Of a stretch of DNA of 64,000 bases, positions 17,901-25,678 are shown in pieces. The stretch comes from an uncultured Aquimarina sp. (GTDB taxonomy: Bacteria > Bacteroidota > Bacteroidia > Flavobacteriales > Flavobacteriaceae). The stretch lies in the NCBI GenBank assembly GCA_947500545.1, contig CANMSO010000010.1:113182-177181 (forward strand). Reading direction: 5' to 3'. The position numbers and the translations under genes are program-made. The first letter of the stretch is position 1. Every line of letters begins with the position of its first letter. The notes below the pieces were generated by a model, which did no database searches, was not told the origin of the DNA, and saw nothing but the letters and a program-made list of their open reading frames with translations.

Positions 17901-19436
17901 TTATTTAAGTTGAAATTCAGGGATATCTACAATGAAGTTAAGAAAAGCAAAAAACTGCTCTGATACTTCAGGACGGCTAAGCATCCAACTGTTTGCATCT
18001 GGTGCATCTGGTTCATAGTAACTAGGTGGAAAGGCATCGATATCCTTGAAAACACCTAGAATTTCATTGAAAATTATTGGATCTTCAATCCCTCTTGGGA
18101 AAAAATAATTTACTAGCGCTCTAACAACAATATCAACTTGGTCCCTGTTTAAACCAGGATCAAGATTCCCATCGGTAGAAGCACCAATTGGCAAGCCAAC
18201 GACAAAATCTCTAAATTGCTGTTGATTTTCACTCCAAGCTTGATTTGTAATAAATCTGGCACTTTCCCATCGCCCGATTAAAAGATCCGGACTAATCCAA
18301 TCTTCGTCCATTTGCCAGCCTTCTACATCTATAGGGTTTAATACATCTTGTCCAAGAATACGAACAGTACCTCGGATAAAATCGTTAACGTCTGTAGAAG
18401 AAAGTGGGAACCCTAATTCATTATAGAAACAAATTAATAAATCACATGGGCTTTTGATAATCGCTCCTATGGCTTCGATATTAAAAAAGTGTTCACTTTT
18501 AAAAAGTTGTCGAAGAACAGGGGCAATAGCAAAATTATTATCAATAAATGTCTGCGCCATTTGCGCAACGATAGCCTCACTACATGTGGGGCTCACAAAA
18601 TATGCATATAATTTGCTACAAATAAAAGTAGCAACTTGCCTTTCTCTTTGTTGAAATAAAATATTGATTACATCATCATATGTCCAATTTCCCGATTGAC
18701 CAAAAATGGTTTTAGAATCATTGCTAAACTGAGCTGGGTTAAAGACAATATCTCCCCATGGGATATCATTGGTTTCAACATAACCTGTTAAGGCTTTAGC
18801 CGTTTCCTGGATATCATCTTCGGTGTAACCGTTATCTACACCAAGGGTGAAAAGTTCATAAAGCTCTCGAGCATAATTCTCATTAGGTCTATCTCTTATG
18901 TTTTCATCTCCGTTAAGATATACTAACATAGCATTAGAAATCCCAATGTCGTATACAAAATCTCTAAAATTCCCCAAAGCATGAACTTGAAGAAGATTGT
19001 AATATTGAGATTGATAGGCGGGGCTTCTGTAGGTATCATCTTCGGTTACAAAGTGATTACTCCAGAATAGAGTAAGACGTTCTCTTACACCATTTAGAAC
19101 AAGATCGTTAACCATTTGATTTTTACCTTCTCGTCTATAGAAACCGGTATCATTATCTGGATTGGCCGTTTCGGCAGCTTCAAATTGATCTCTATTCCAA
19201 AAACCCCAAACGGGTGGTGGTGTGGTATTTAATGCAATTGCATTATCAATAAGAGCATCAACCAGTGCAGATGGATTGTCTTGAGTTAGGGCTGCAAGAA
19301 CCTCAGTTTTGGAGGCGCCAAAACCAATTCTGCGATAGAGATGATTTATTTTCGTTACATTCCATGGATTTTCTGGCGAAGGCACATACGGATCCAGAGA
19401 ATCTAGATTACATGAAGTATCAGACATCATAGGCAT
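17901..19436 (-). CDS. DUF1800 family protein
   Basis: The 511-aa protein shows the usual DUF1800 blocks: HLYRRIGFGASKTEV, RERLTLFWSNHFV, ENYARELYELFTLGVDNGYTEDDI and LKSPCDLL-like segments. The DUF1800-DUF1501 order in one operon is widespread in Bacteroidota, Planctomycetota and Proteobacteria. No clear signal peptide is visible at this start; the true start could lie elsewhere, since the first ATGs (MPMM) are followed by a cytosol-like sequence. It is the first gene of the pair. Confidence 0.85.
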   Translation of the reverse strand: MPMMSDTSCNLDSLDPYVPSPENPWNVTKINHLYRRIGFGASKTEVLAALTQDNPSALVDALIDNAIALNTTPPPVWGFWNRDQFEAAETANPDNDTGFYRREGKNQMVNDLVLNGVRERLTLFWSNHFVTEDDTYRSPAYQSQYYNLLQVHALGNFRDFVYDIGISNAMLVYLNGDENIRDRPNENYARELYELFTLGVDNGYTEDDIQETAKALTGYVETNDIPWGDIVFNPAQFSNDSKTIFGQSGNWTYDDVINILFQQRERQVATFICSKLYAYFVSPTCSEAIVAQMAQTFIDNNFAIAPVLRQLFKSEHFFNIEAIGAIIKSPCDLLICFYNELGFPLSSTDVNDFIRGTVRILGQDVLNPIDVEGWQMDEDWISPDLLIGRWESARFITNQAWSENQQQFRDFVVGLPIGASTDGNLDPGLNRDQVDIVVRALVNYFFPRGIEDPIIFNEILGVFKDIDAFPPSYYEPDAPDANSWMLSRPEVSEQFFAFLNFIVDIPEFQLK

Positions 19437-19535
19437 AAGGTTTAGTAGTAAAGTTGAGGGACAAATTCAACACAATATAATAGATTATAACGAAAGTCTT
19501 TGTTAATTAGTATCATAATTTGAAAATTTTAAGAA

Positions 19536-20432
19536 ATGTTTACCCCTGATTTTGTTACTGCAGGAGACAAAATAGCAATAGTTTCTACTGCTAGAAAGAT
19601 TGATTTTAAAGAAGTTCAGGCTGCCACAGATTTGCTAAAACAATGGGGTTTACAACCCGTGATTGGATCAACAATAGGGTTAGCGTGTAATCAATTTGCT
19701 GGGTCAGACGAAGAGCGTAGGTCTGATTTTCAGCAAATGCTTGATGATAAGGAGATAAAAGCAATTTGGTGTGCACGTGGTGGATATGGTACGGTTAGGA
19801 TTATTGATGCGATTGATTTTTCCAGTTTTTGTGTTTCCCCAAAATGGATTATTGGGTATTCTGATGTTACCATATTACATACTCATATTCATAACCTTGG
19901 GATAAGTACATTGCATGCTCCTATGCCTATTGATGTGCATAAAGGTACCAAAGCATCCATACAATCTATACGAGACACAATTTTTGGAAAGAACATTTCG
20001 TATTCTGTTTCTCCTTCTAAAAAGAATATCTTAGGAACATGTACAGGGCAATTAATAGGAGGTAATTTATCTATACTATATTCTTTATGTGGCTCTTCAT
20101 CTTCTTTAGATACATCTGGCAAAATTTTATGTATTGAAGACCTTGATGAATATCTTTACCATATTGATCGTATGCTACAGAATTTAAAACGGAATGGATA
20201 TTTTGATAAATTATCAGGGTTAATCGTAGGTGGAATGACCAAAATGCATGATAATAATATTCCTTTTGGGAAGAAATCTAAAAAGATAATTTTAGACATA
20301 GTAAAAGGGTATGATTTCCCAGTGGTTTTTAACTTTCCGATGGGGCATATCGAAGATAACAGAGCATTGATTATGGGAGCAGAAGTTTTGCTTAGTGTTA
20401 ATAGTGATGAGGTTAAATTTGAATACATATAA
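19536..20432 (+). CDS. LD-carboxypeptidase (peptidase S66)
   Basis: The 298-aa enzyme should remove the terminal D-Ala from murein tetrapeptides during peptidoglycan recycling. The nucleophile is in WIIGYSDVTILH, the catalytic Glu in LCIEDLDEYLYHIDRML and the His in FPMGHIEDNRAL. CARGGYGTVRI is another family signature. No signal peptide is seen, as expected for the cytosolic form. It is followed after 2 nt by the yraN homolog, so they are co-transcribed. Confidence 0.92.
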   Translation: MFTPDFVTAGDKIAIVSTARKIDFKEVQAATDLLKQWGLQPVIGSTIGLACNQFAGSDEERRSDFQQMLDDKEIKAIWCARGGYGTVRIIDAIDFSSFCVSPKWIIGYSDVTILHTHIHNLGISTLHAPMPIDVHKGTKASIQSIRDTIFGKNISYSVSPSKKNILGTCTGQLIGGNLSILYSLCGSSSSLDTSGKILCIEDLDEYLYHIDRMLQNLKRNGYFDKLSGLIVGGMTKMHDNNIPFGKKSKKIILDIVKGYDFPVVFNFPMGHIEDNRALIMGAEVLLSVNSDEVKFEYI

Positions 20433-20434
20433 GG

Positions 20435-20794
20435 ATGGCAGAGCATAATGCACTAGGTAAAAAAGGTGAGAAACTTGCGGTAGATTTTCTTGTTGAGAAA
20501 GGATATGATATTCTAGAAAAAAACTATCGCTACCTAAAGTCTGAAATCGATATCATTGCTCAAAAACAGGATACGATTGTAGTTGTCGAAGTAAAAACTA
20601 GAAGCACTCCAGAATTTGGAAATCCACAGGATTTTGTGAAACCAAAACAAATTCAATCTTTGGTAAAGGCCATCGATCATTATATTGCCAGTAATGATCT
20701 GGATGTGGAAGTTCGCTTTGACATCATCGCAATTATAAAGAATAAATTAGGTGTCAAGGTCGAGCATCTTGAGGATGCTTTTTATCATTTTTGA
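20435..20794 (+). CDS. YraN family (UPF0102) nuclease-fold protein
   Basis: The 119-aa protein has the UPF0102 pattern: LGKKGEKLAVDFLVEKGYDIL, then SEIDIIAQKQDTIVVVEVKTR, which supplies the Asp/Glu/Lys residues of a restriction-endonuclease-like fold, then Q-rich helix KPKQIQSLVKAIDHYI. The family is common and its role is not settled; a DNA processing role is suspected. It sits 2 nt behind the LD-carboxypeptidase gene. Confidence 0.9.
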   Translation: MAEHNALGKKGEKLAVDFLVEKGYDILEKNYRYLKSEIDIIAQKQDTIVVVEVKTRSTPEFGNPQDFVKPKQIQSLVKAIDHYIASNDLDVEVRFDIIAIIKNKLGVKVEHLEDAFYHF

Positions 20795-20803
20795 GCGTAT
20801 GAT

Positions 20804-20847
20804 TGTGTACATTCGGTCGAATGATACTTGATAATACTATAGTTTTG
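20804..20847 (+). promoter_or_regulatory. CGGTCGA-box promoter 1 (AraC regulator 1)
   Basis: TGTGT at 20804-20808, five bases, CGGTCGA at 20814-20820, 19 bases, then the -7 box TAGTTTTG at 20840-20847. The ATG follows after 23 nt. The box takes the place of the usual TTTG at -33. The same layout recurs at three other genes nearby. Confidence 0.75.
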
Positions 20848-20870
20848 AATAAACCATATAATTACTTCAC

Positions 20871-21995
20871 ATGCAATCTTTTGATTTTATAGATATTATA
20901 CTTTTTTTAGGGATAAGTCAAGGCGTGTTTTTGGCAGCTACGATTCAAATTATACAAAACAAAAATAGAAATGCAAATAAAGTATTATCGATAATTTTAT
21001 TGATCGCTTCCCTTATGCTAACAGGAAGGCTATTCTTTTTTCGCTCTATGAGTAGCGAATGGTTTTTTAGAATTGCAATTTTCGTAGATACGTTGATATT
21101 TGTTTTTGGGCCATTACTATACTTGTACTGCAGAAGATTGGTTTTTAACGAAATGCCTAGTTATAGGCTTCATGTCTCTAATTTTATTCCTGCAGCAGGA
21201 ATGATTATTTATTTTATTTGGACATTAACGTTTTCTTTTGACGAGTTTCGGATCCTAGGAAGAGAAGGTAAACTAAATCTGCTATATTTTATTATAGAAT
21301 CAAGTGGTCTTTTGTTTAATTTCTACTATTGTTTTCGTTGTTTTCAATTGATTAAAGTTTACAAAAAAGAAGAAAAGAAAAATCTGTCCTATTCTCAGAA
21401 CTTAGCACCATTTTTATCATCTTTTTTAATTACGATAGTATTGTTCATGGTACTTTGGTTAATAAGCTATGTTATGGTGTATTTTTTACATATTTATACC
21501 TCTGTAATAAACTATAACTTAGTTTGGATTTCCATTCCGGTTTTTATTTATGTGATTGGTTTTTATAGCTTGAAACAACCCAGTATTTTTAGAATGCCAT
21601 GGTCTAAAAAGAAAAATGTAAAAAATAAAGAAAGACTAGAAGGAGAAGCAATCGAAAACCTAAAGGTGAATTTGGAAAAGCTCATGGTCGAAGAAAAAAT
21701 ATATCTAGATCATAAACTCACTTTATCAGATTTGGCTAAAAGATTGGATACATCTGCTAATAATGTTTCATGGCTTCTTAACAATATTCATAAAAGCAGC
21801 TTTTATGACTATATAAATCATTATCGGGTTCAATCTTTTATTGAAAAGGTACAAAAAGGAGAACATCATAATCATACACTTCTTGCATTATCACTTGATT
21901 CTGGATTTAACTCTAAATCGACTTTTAATAAAGCGTTTAAAGCTGAGTTAAAAGATACTCCAAGCAATTACATCAAGAAATTAAATGTGATCTAA
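20871..21995 (+). CDS. Membrane-anchored AraC-family regulator, copy 1
   Basis: The 374-aa protein has about seven hydrophobic helices in residues 1-245 and a cytoplasmic C-terminal AraC-type helix-turn-helix domain (about 275-374: LTLSDLAKRLDTSANNVSWLLN and LALSLDSGFNSKSTFNKAFK). The membrane part probably senses a ligand directly. It is a close paralog of the gene at 23416-24540. It is followed 88 nt later by an NHL lipoprotein gene, and both carry a CGGTCGA promoter, which suggests autoregulation and control of the lipoprotein. Confidence 0.85.
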   Translation: MQSFDFIDIILFLGISQGVFLAATIQIIQNKNRNANKVLSIILLIASLMLTGRLFFFRSMSSEWFFRIAIFVDTLIFVFGPLLYLYCRRLVFNEMPSYRLHVSNFIPAAGMIIYFIWTLTFSFDEFRILGREGKLNLLYFIIESSGLLFNFYYCFRCFQLIKVYKKEEKKNLSYSQNLAPFLSSFLITIVLFMVLWLISYVMVYFLHIYTSVINYNLVWISIPVFIYVIGFYSLKQPSIFRMPWSKKKNVKNKERLEGEAIENLKVNLEKLMVEEKIYLDHKLTLSDLAKRLDTSANNVSWLLNNIHKSSFYDYINHYRVQSFIEKVQKGEHHNHTLLALSLDSGFNSKSTFNKAFKAELKDTPSNYIKKLNVI

Positions 21996-22014
21996 GAGCA
22001 CACATTGGTTTGTT

Positions 22015-22058
22015 TGTACCCAAACGGTCGATTTCCTATATACCTAAAAGTACTTTCA
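22015..22058 (+). promoter_or_regulatory. CGGTCGA-box promoter 2 (NHL lipoprotein 1)
   Basis: TGTAC at 22015-22019, five bases, CGGTCGA at 22025-22031, 19 bases, then TACTTTCA at 22051-22058 as a degenerate -7 box. The ATG follows after 25 nt. Spacing is the same as at promoter 1. Confidence 0.7.
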
Positions 22059-22083
22059 CAAAAACTTTAAAAAATCAAAAGAA

Positions 22084-22989
22084 ATGAAAGTATCAATCAA
22101 ATTTTTAAGCAAAAAGGCACTTGCCCTTTTATTAATTGCCTGCGTATCGACAATTATGATTTCTTGTCATGAGGGAAATGTTCCTGAGATCGAAACCACA
22201 GTTTCCACAGTTACCGAAGGAGCATTTTATGATGGTCTTGCAGAAGATAGTCACGGTAATATTTATGGGTCTGATTTCCCAGGAAATGATGTTTACAAAC
22301 TAGATTCTTCAGGAAATGTAACAGTATTTGCAACTGGATTTACTTCACCCAATGGTATTGGTATTAATAGTAAAGATGAAGTATACGTATGTGATAATTT
22401 CGGAAATACTATTTTTAAATATGATAGTGATGGTAATCTATTAGACAGTTTTCCTGCAGTGTCTCCGGCAGGAATCAAAAAGATTCCTGGAAGTGATAAC
22501 ATGTTGTTTGTAGAGTATAACACCAATACCATTAATGTTCTAAAAACAGATGGTACTATTACCAAACTTTTTGAGGGAGCTCCTATTAATGGTCCGGCGG
22601 GTATTGCTTTTGATAGAAGAGGAAATACCTATATCGGAAACTTTAATGACAGAAAAATCTATAAATACGAAGATGGTGCAGTTACCTTTATTGCAGAGTT
22701 ACCGGCAGAAGCTCCTAATGCTAATTTCTTGGGTTTTCTTACGTATGCCAAAGGGTCTTTATTCGCCACTCAAATAGGAGAACATAGAGTTTATAAAATT
22801 AATCCTAGAGCAACTGATGATTTTGAAGTTTTTGCAGGAAGTACGTTGGGAGATGCGGATGGGGATATATCCGAAGCTACTTTTAATTTTCCGAATGGTA
22901 TTTTGGCAAGTAGAGATCAAAAAACCTTATATGTCTCAGATGCAGGTACTAGTAATTTGAGGATAATTTCGAGCCGCGTGAAGTATTAA
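22084..22989 (+). CDS. NHL-repeat lipoprotein, copy 1 (SMP-30-like propeller)
   Basis: The 301-aa protein has a lipoprotein signal ending TIMISC (Cys about 28), then repeated blocks of the NHL type: DGLAEDSHGNIYGSDFPGN, NGIGINSKDEVYVCDNFGN, AGIAFDRRGNTYIGNFND, NGILASRDQKTLYVSDAGT. These build a six-bladed propeller, probably exposed at the outer membrane or periplasm. It could bind a ligand, hydrolyse a lactone or act as receptor partner of the adjacent AraC regulator; none of this is proven. Paralog at 24668-25597. Confidence 0.85.
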   Translation: MKVSIKFLSKKALALLLIACVSTIMISCHEGNVPEIETTVSTVTEGAFYDGLAEDSHGNIYGSDFPGNDVYKLDSSGNVTVFATGFTSPNGIGINSKDEVYVCDNFGNTIFKYDSDGNLLDSFPAVSPAGIKKIPGSDNMLFVEYNTNTINVLKTDGTITKLFEGAPINGPAGIAFDRRGNTYIGNFNDRKIYKYEDGAVTFIAELPAEAPNANFLGFLTYAKGSLFATQIGEHRVYKINPRATDDFEVFAGSTLGDADGDISEATFNFPNGILASRDQKTLYVSDAGTSNLRIISSRVKY

Positions 22990-23030
22990 TTTTCTTATAG
23001 TTAAAACTCTTGTAATCAATCAAAAAATAA

Positions 23031-23058
23031 TGATTTTAATAAGTAATTCTTAAAATCA
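23031..23058 (+). promoter_or_regulatory. Inverted repeat just upstream of the broken GG-leader peptide gene
   Basis: TGATTTTAA (23031-23039) pairs with TTAAAATCA (23050-23058) across a 10-nt loop. It lies 7 nt before the ATG at 23066. It could be an operator or an RNA hairpin at the ribosome-binding region. Confidence 0.45.
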
Positions 23059-23065
23059 ATTAGTT

Positions 23066-23218
23066 ATGTTGAAATCAATTTTAAACCAATCAGGAGTACA
23101 GCAATTAGACAAAAAATCAACAACAATCCATTAATGGAGGAAGTGGAAATCTAAACGATTTTGTCATTCTGATCAAGAATGTTGCTATCCTTTAATCTGT
23201 TCGGGATGTTTTTTTTAG
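23066..23218 (+). pseudogene. GG-leader peptide gene broken by two homopolymer frame changes
   Basis: From ATG 23066 the frame reads MLKSILNQSGVQQLDKK and then stops at TAA 23132-23134. The leader matches the three GG peptides at 35281-36305. If the A6 run at 23111-23116 had five A and the T4 run at 23159-23162 had five T, the frame would pass through NQQQSINGGSGN and into FCHSDQECCYPLICSGCFF, ending at TAG 23216-23218. That gives a 50-aa, five-cysteine peptide, the size of its relatives. Either the gene is decayed or the assembly has two homopolymer errors. A strong terminator follows. Confidence 0.65.
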
Positions 23219-23256
23219 ACCCATAGGAGGTCCTTTCTAAAACTAAAAACCAGATT

Positions 23257-23292
23257 AAAAGCCCAGAATGAATAGTACATTCTGGGCTTTTT
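23257..23292 (+). terminator. Rho-independent terminator after the GG-leader peptide gene
   Basis: AAAAGCCCAGAATG pairs with CATTCTGGGCTTTT across a 7-nt loop and runs into T. It separates the first AraC/NHL cassette from the second. Confidence 0.9.
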
Positions 23293-23349
23293 GATACAAG
23301 AATTTTTTTTAGTGGTATTTTTCAAAAACAAAATTTCAAATGGTACGTG

Positions 23350-23393
23350 TGTATCCACACGGTCGAATATTGAATTAAATTTAAATAGTTTTA
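23350..23393 (+). promoter_or_regulatory. CGGTCGA-box promoter 3 (AraC regulator 2)
   Basis: TGTAT at 23350-23354, five bases, CGGTCGA at 23360-23366, 19 bases, then TAGTTTTA at 23386-23393. The ATG at 23416 follows after 22 nt. Confidence 0.72.
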
Positions 23394-23415
23394 CGTAAAC
23401 GTTTAATTGTTTCTA

Positions 23416-24540
23416 ATGCAATCTTTTGAAATCATTCACTTCATTCTTTTTGTTGGCATAAGTCAAGGATTTTTTTTGGCTATTGTAATTCAGGTAATAC
23501 AGAATAAAAACAAACTGGCCAATAGAACATTATCTTTGATTTTGATCATAGCCTGTATTATGTTGACCGGAAGGTTTTTCTTTACTATTAATTCTAGTCA
23601 TAAAGTACTATTTAGGTTGGGGTTATTTGTAGATACGCTAATATTTGTCTTTGGGCCTTTGCTATATCTCTACTATCGAAGATTGATATTTAGTGATAGC
23701 GTAAAATATAAATTACCTTATTCTAATTTTATTCCTGCTGTAGGTATGTTGATATATCATTTTTGGACCTATCAATATTCTTACGAAGAATTTGTAATAT
23801 TGGCAAAAACAGGTAAGTTAACTATACCTTTTTTGATAATTGAAACCGCCGGAATTCTCTTTAATTTTTACTGTTGTTATCGCTGTTTTCAGCTAATAAG
23901 GATATATCAAAAAGAGGAAAAGAAAAACTTATCTTTTTCTCAAAACCTCGTTTCATTCTTAATAACCATTTTAGCTACCGTAGCTTTATTTTTATTATTA
24001 TGGATTATAAGTTACGTGTCTTATTATTTTTTGGGTACATACTCACCATTTATTAGCTATAATTCTATTTGGATAGCTGTATCTGTTTTTATTTATGTAA
24101 TAGGATTTTATAGTTTAAAACAACCAGATTTTTTCAGGATGCCTATCGCGAAGAAAAAAAGTAATACAGGTAAAAAGAGGATAGAAGGACTAGCACTGAA
24201 AACACTTGCCGAAAGTCTAGAGAAACTTATGGTTAATGAAAAAATATATCTGGATCATAAACTCACGCTTGTTGAACTTGCAAAAAGATTAAATACCTCT
24301 ACCAATAATGTTTCCTGGTTATTGAATAATAATCATAAAAGTACTTTTTATGATTATGTAAATCAGTACAGGGTAAAAGAGTTTATAAAAAAAATTCAGA
24401 ACGGGGAACATCACAATCATACTCTGTTTGCATTATCTATGGATTCTGGATTTAGTTCTAAATCTACTTTTAATAAAGCATTCAAAATGTTTGTTAATGA
24501 TACACCAAGTAATTATATCAAAAAATTGAATGTAGTTTGA
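23416..24540 (+). CDS. Membrane-anchored AraC-family regulator, copy 2
   Basis: The 374-aa protein is a close paralog of the regulator at 20871-21995, with the same opening (MQSFEIIHFILFVGISQG), the same run of seven hydrophobic helices and the same DNA-binding end (LVELAKRLNTSTNNVSWLLN, FALSMDSGFSSKSTFNKAFK, DTPSNYIKKLNVV). I chose ATG 23416 because it aligns with the start of copy 1; a TTG 9 nt upstream is in frame but less likely. It is followed by the second NHL lipoprotein gene. Confidence 0.87.
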   Translation: MQSFEIIHFILFVGISQGFFLAIVIQVIQNKNKLANRTLSLILIIACIMLTGRFFFTINSSHKVLFRLGLFVDTLIFVFGPLLYLYYRRLIFSDSVKYKLPYSNFIPAVGMLIYHFWTYQYSYEEFVILAKTGKLTIPFLIIETAGILFNFYCCYRCFQLIRIYQKEEKKNLSFSQNLVSFLITILATVALFLLLWIISYVSYYFLGTYSPFISYNSIWIAVSVFIYVIGFYSLKQPDFFRMPIAKKKSNTGKKRIEGLALKTLAESLEKLMVNEKIYLDHKLTLVELAKRLNTSTNNVSWLLNNNHKSTFYDYVNQYRVKEFIKKIQNGEHHNHTLFALSMDSGFSSKSTFNKAFKMFVNDTPSNYIKKLNVV

Positions 24541-24600
24541 TTATAATAATAAGTACGGTTGTATATACTTGATCAATTAAGTATGGAAGATACGTTCTGC

Positions 24601-24644
24601 TGTATATCTGCGGTCGATTTTACCGGTTTTTGAAGATACATTTA
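24601..24644 (+). promoter_or_regulatory. CGGTCGA-box promoter 4 (NHL lipoprotein 2)
   Basis: TGTAT at 24601-24605, five bases, CGGTCGA at 24611-24617, 19 bases, then TACATTTA at 24637-24644. The ATG follows after 23 nt. Confidence 0.72.
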
Positions 24645-24667
24645 TTCAAACTTTAAAAACTAATAAA

Positions 24668-25597
24668 ATGAAAATGCTTAGTAAAAACAGCCAAGTAAAA
24701 ACAGTTTGGCTTATGTTATTGTTTGGGATGTTCTTGATACTATCTTCATGTTATGGTGATGGTATTGATCCGGATCCAGAAGTAGAAACTTTGATTAGCA
24801 ATTTTGCTGCAAATGGAGCAGTATCAATAGGTAAAAATGGCAATGTATATGTGTCAGAATACGGTAGATTTGTAGATACAGGAGGAAGTGGAACTCGTGT
24901 GTTTAAACTATCTCCAAAAGGAAAAATTTTAGACACAATTCGGGGTTTATCTGGGCCTTTAGGGACTGCACAAGATTCTAAAGGGAATTTGTATGTTAAC
25001 AATGCTAATAATACAGTTAATGGTCAAGTATTGAAAATAGCTCCTAATGGGGATCGAACAGTTATAGCAACCATAGATGGCTGGCCTAGTAGTATGACCA
25101 TAGATCGCAATGATAATTTGTATATATCTAATTATACCGCCCCAACGGTACATAAAATTTCTTCAGATGGAGAAGTCACTGTTTTTGCAAATGACCCTAG
25201 ATTACTAGGAGGGGTTGGTATTGATTTGGATAGTAAGGGAAATGTAATTGTTGCTAATTTTTATACAGCAGATATTTATATTATTGATGAGAATAGTCAA
25301 ATCTCATTGATTGCTAATATTCCAGATATAGTAATTCAAAATTTCGGTATTGGTTATATCACAGTCGTAAAGGATGTAATTTATGCTACAGGGATAGCTG
25401 TTAATTATATTTTCAAGGTTTCATTAGATGGTACTGTAGAGACCATTGCTGGTAATGGTGAGGCTTTACAAGTAGATGGCCCTTTATTAGAAGCTTCTTT
25501 TAGCAATCCTAACGGAATTGCATTTAATAAACATTCAAGAACTTTTTATATATCAGAATATACAGGAGTAGGAGGACTGCGCATTATAAAGCTTTAA
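24668..25597 (+). CDS. NHL-repeat lipoprotein, copy 2
   Basis: The 309-aa protein has a lipoprotein signal (LILSSC, Cys about 28) and NHL-type blocks (GAVSIGKNGNVYVSEYGR, GTAQDSKGNLYVNNANN, SSMTIDRNDNLYISNYT, GVGIDLDSKGNVIVANFYT, NGIAFNKHSRTFYISEYT). It is the paralog of 22084-22989 but has diverged more than the two regulators have. It ends the second cassette and is followed by a terminator. The two propellers may recognise different ligands. Confidence 0.85.
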   Translation: MKMLSKNSQVKTVWLMLLFGMFLILSSCYGDGIDPDPEVETLISNFAANGAVSIGKNGNVYVSEYGRFVDTGGSGTRVFKLSPKGKILDTIRGLSGPLGTAQDSKGNLYVNNANNTVNGQVLKIAPNGDRTVIATIDGWPSSMTIDRNDNLYISNYTAPTVHKISSDGEVTVFANDPRLLGGVGIDLDSKGNVIVANFYTADIYIIDENSQISLIANIPDIVIQNFGIGYITVVKDVIYATGIAVNYIFKVSLDGTVETIAGNGEALQVDGPLLEASFSNPNGIAFNKHSRTFYISEYTGVGGLRIIKL

Positions 25598-25631
25598 AAT
25601 AGGCTGATTTAAATATGTTGAGTTAATTTTT

Positions 25632-25665
25632 AAAAACCGAGATGATGTTTTATCTCGGTTTTTTT
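25632..25665. terminator. Bidirectional terminator
   Basis: AAAAACCGAGAT pairs with ATCTCGGTTTTT across an 8-nt loop. It lies between two convergent genes and can serve both. Confidence 0.9.
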
Positions 25666-25678
25666 CGTCAATAATGTT

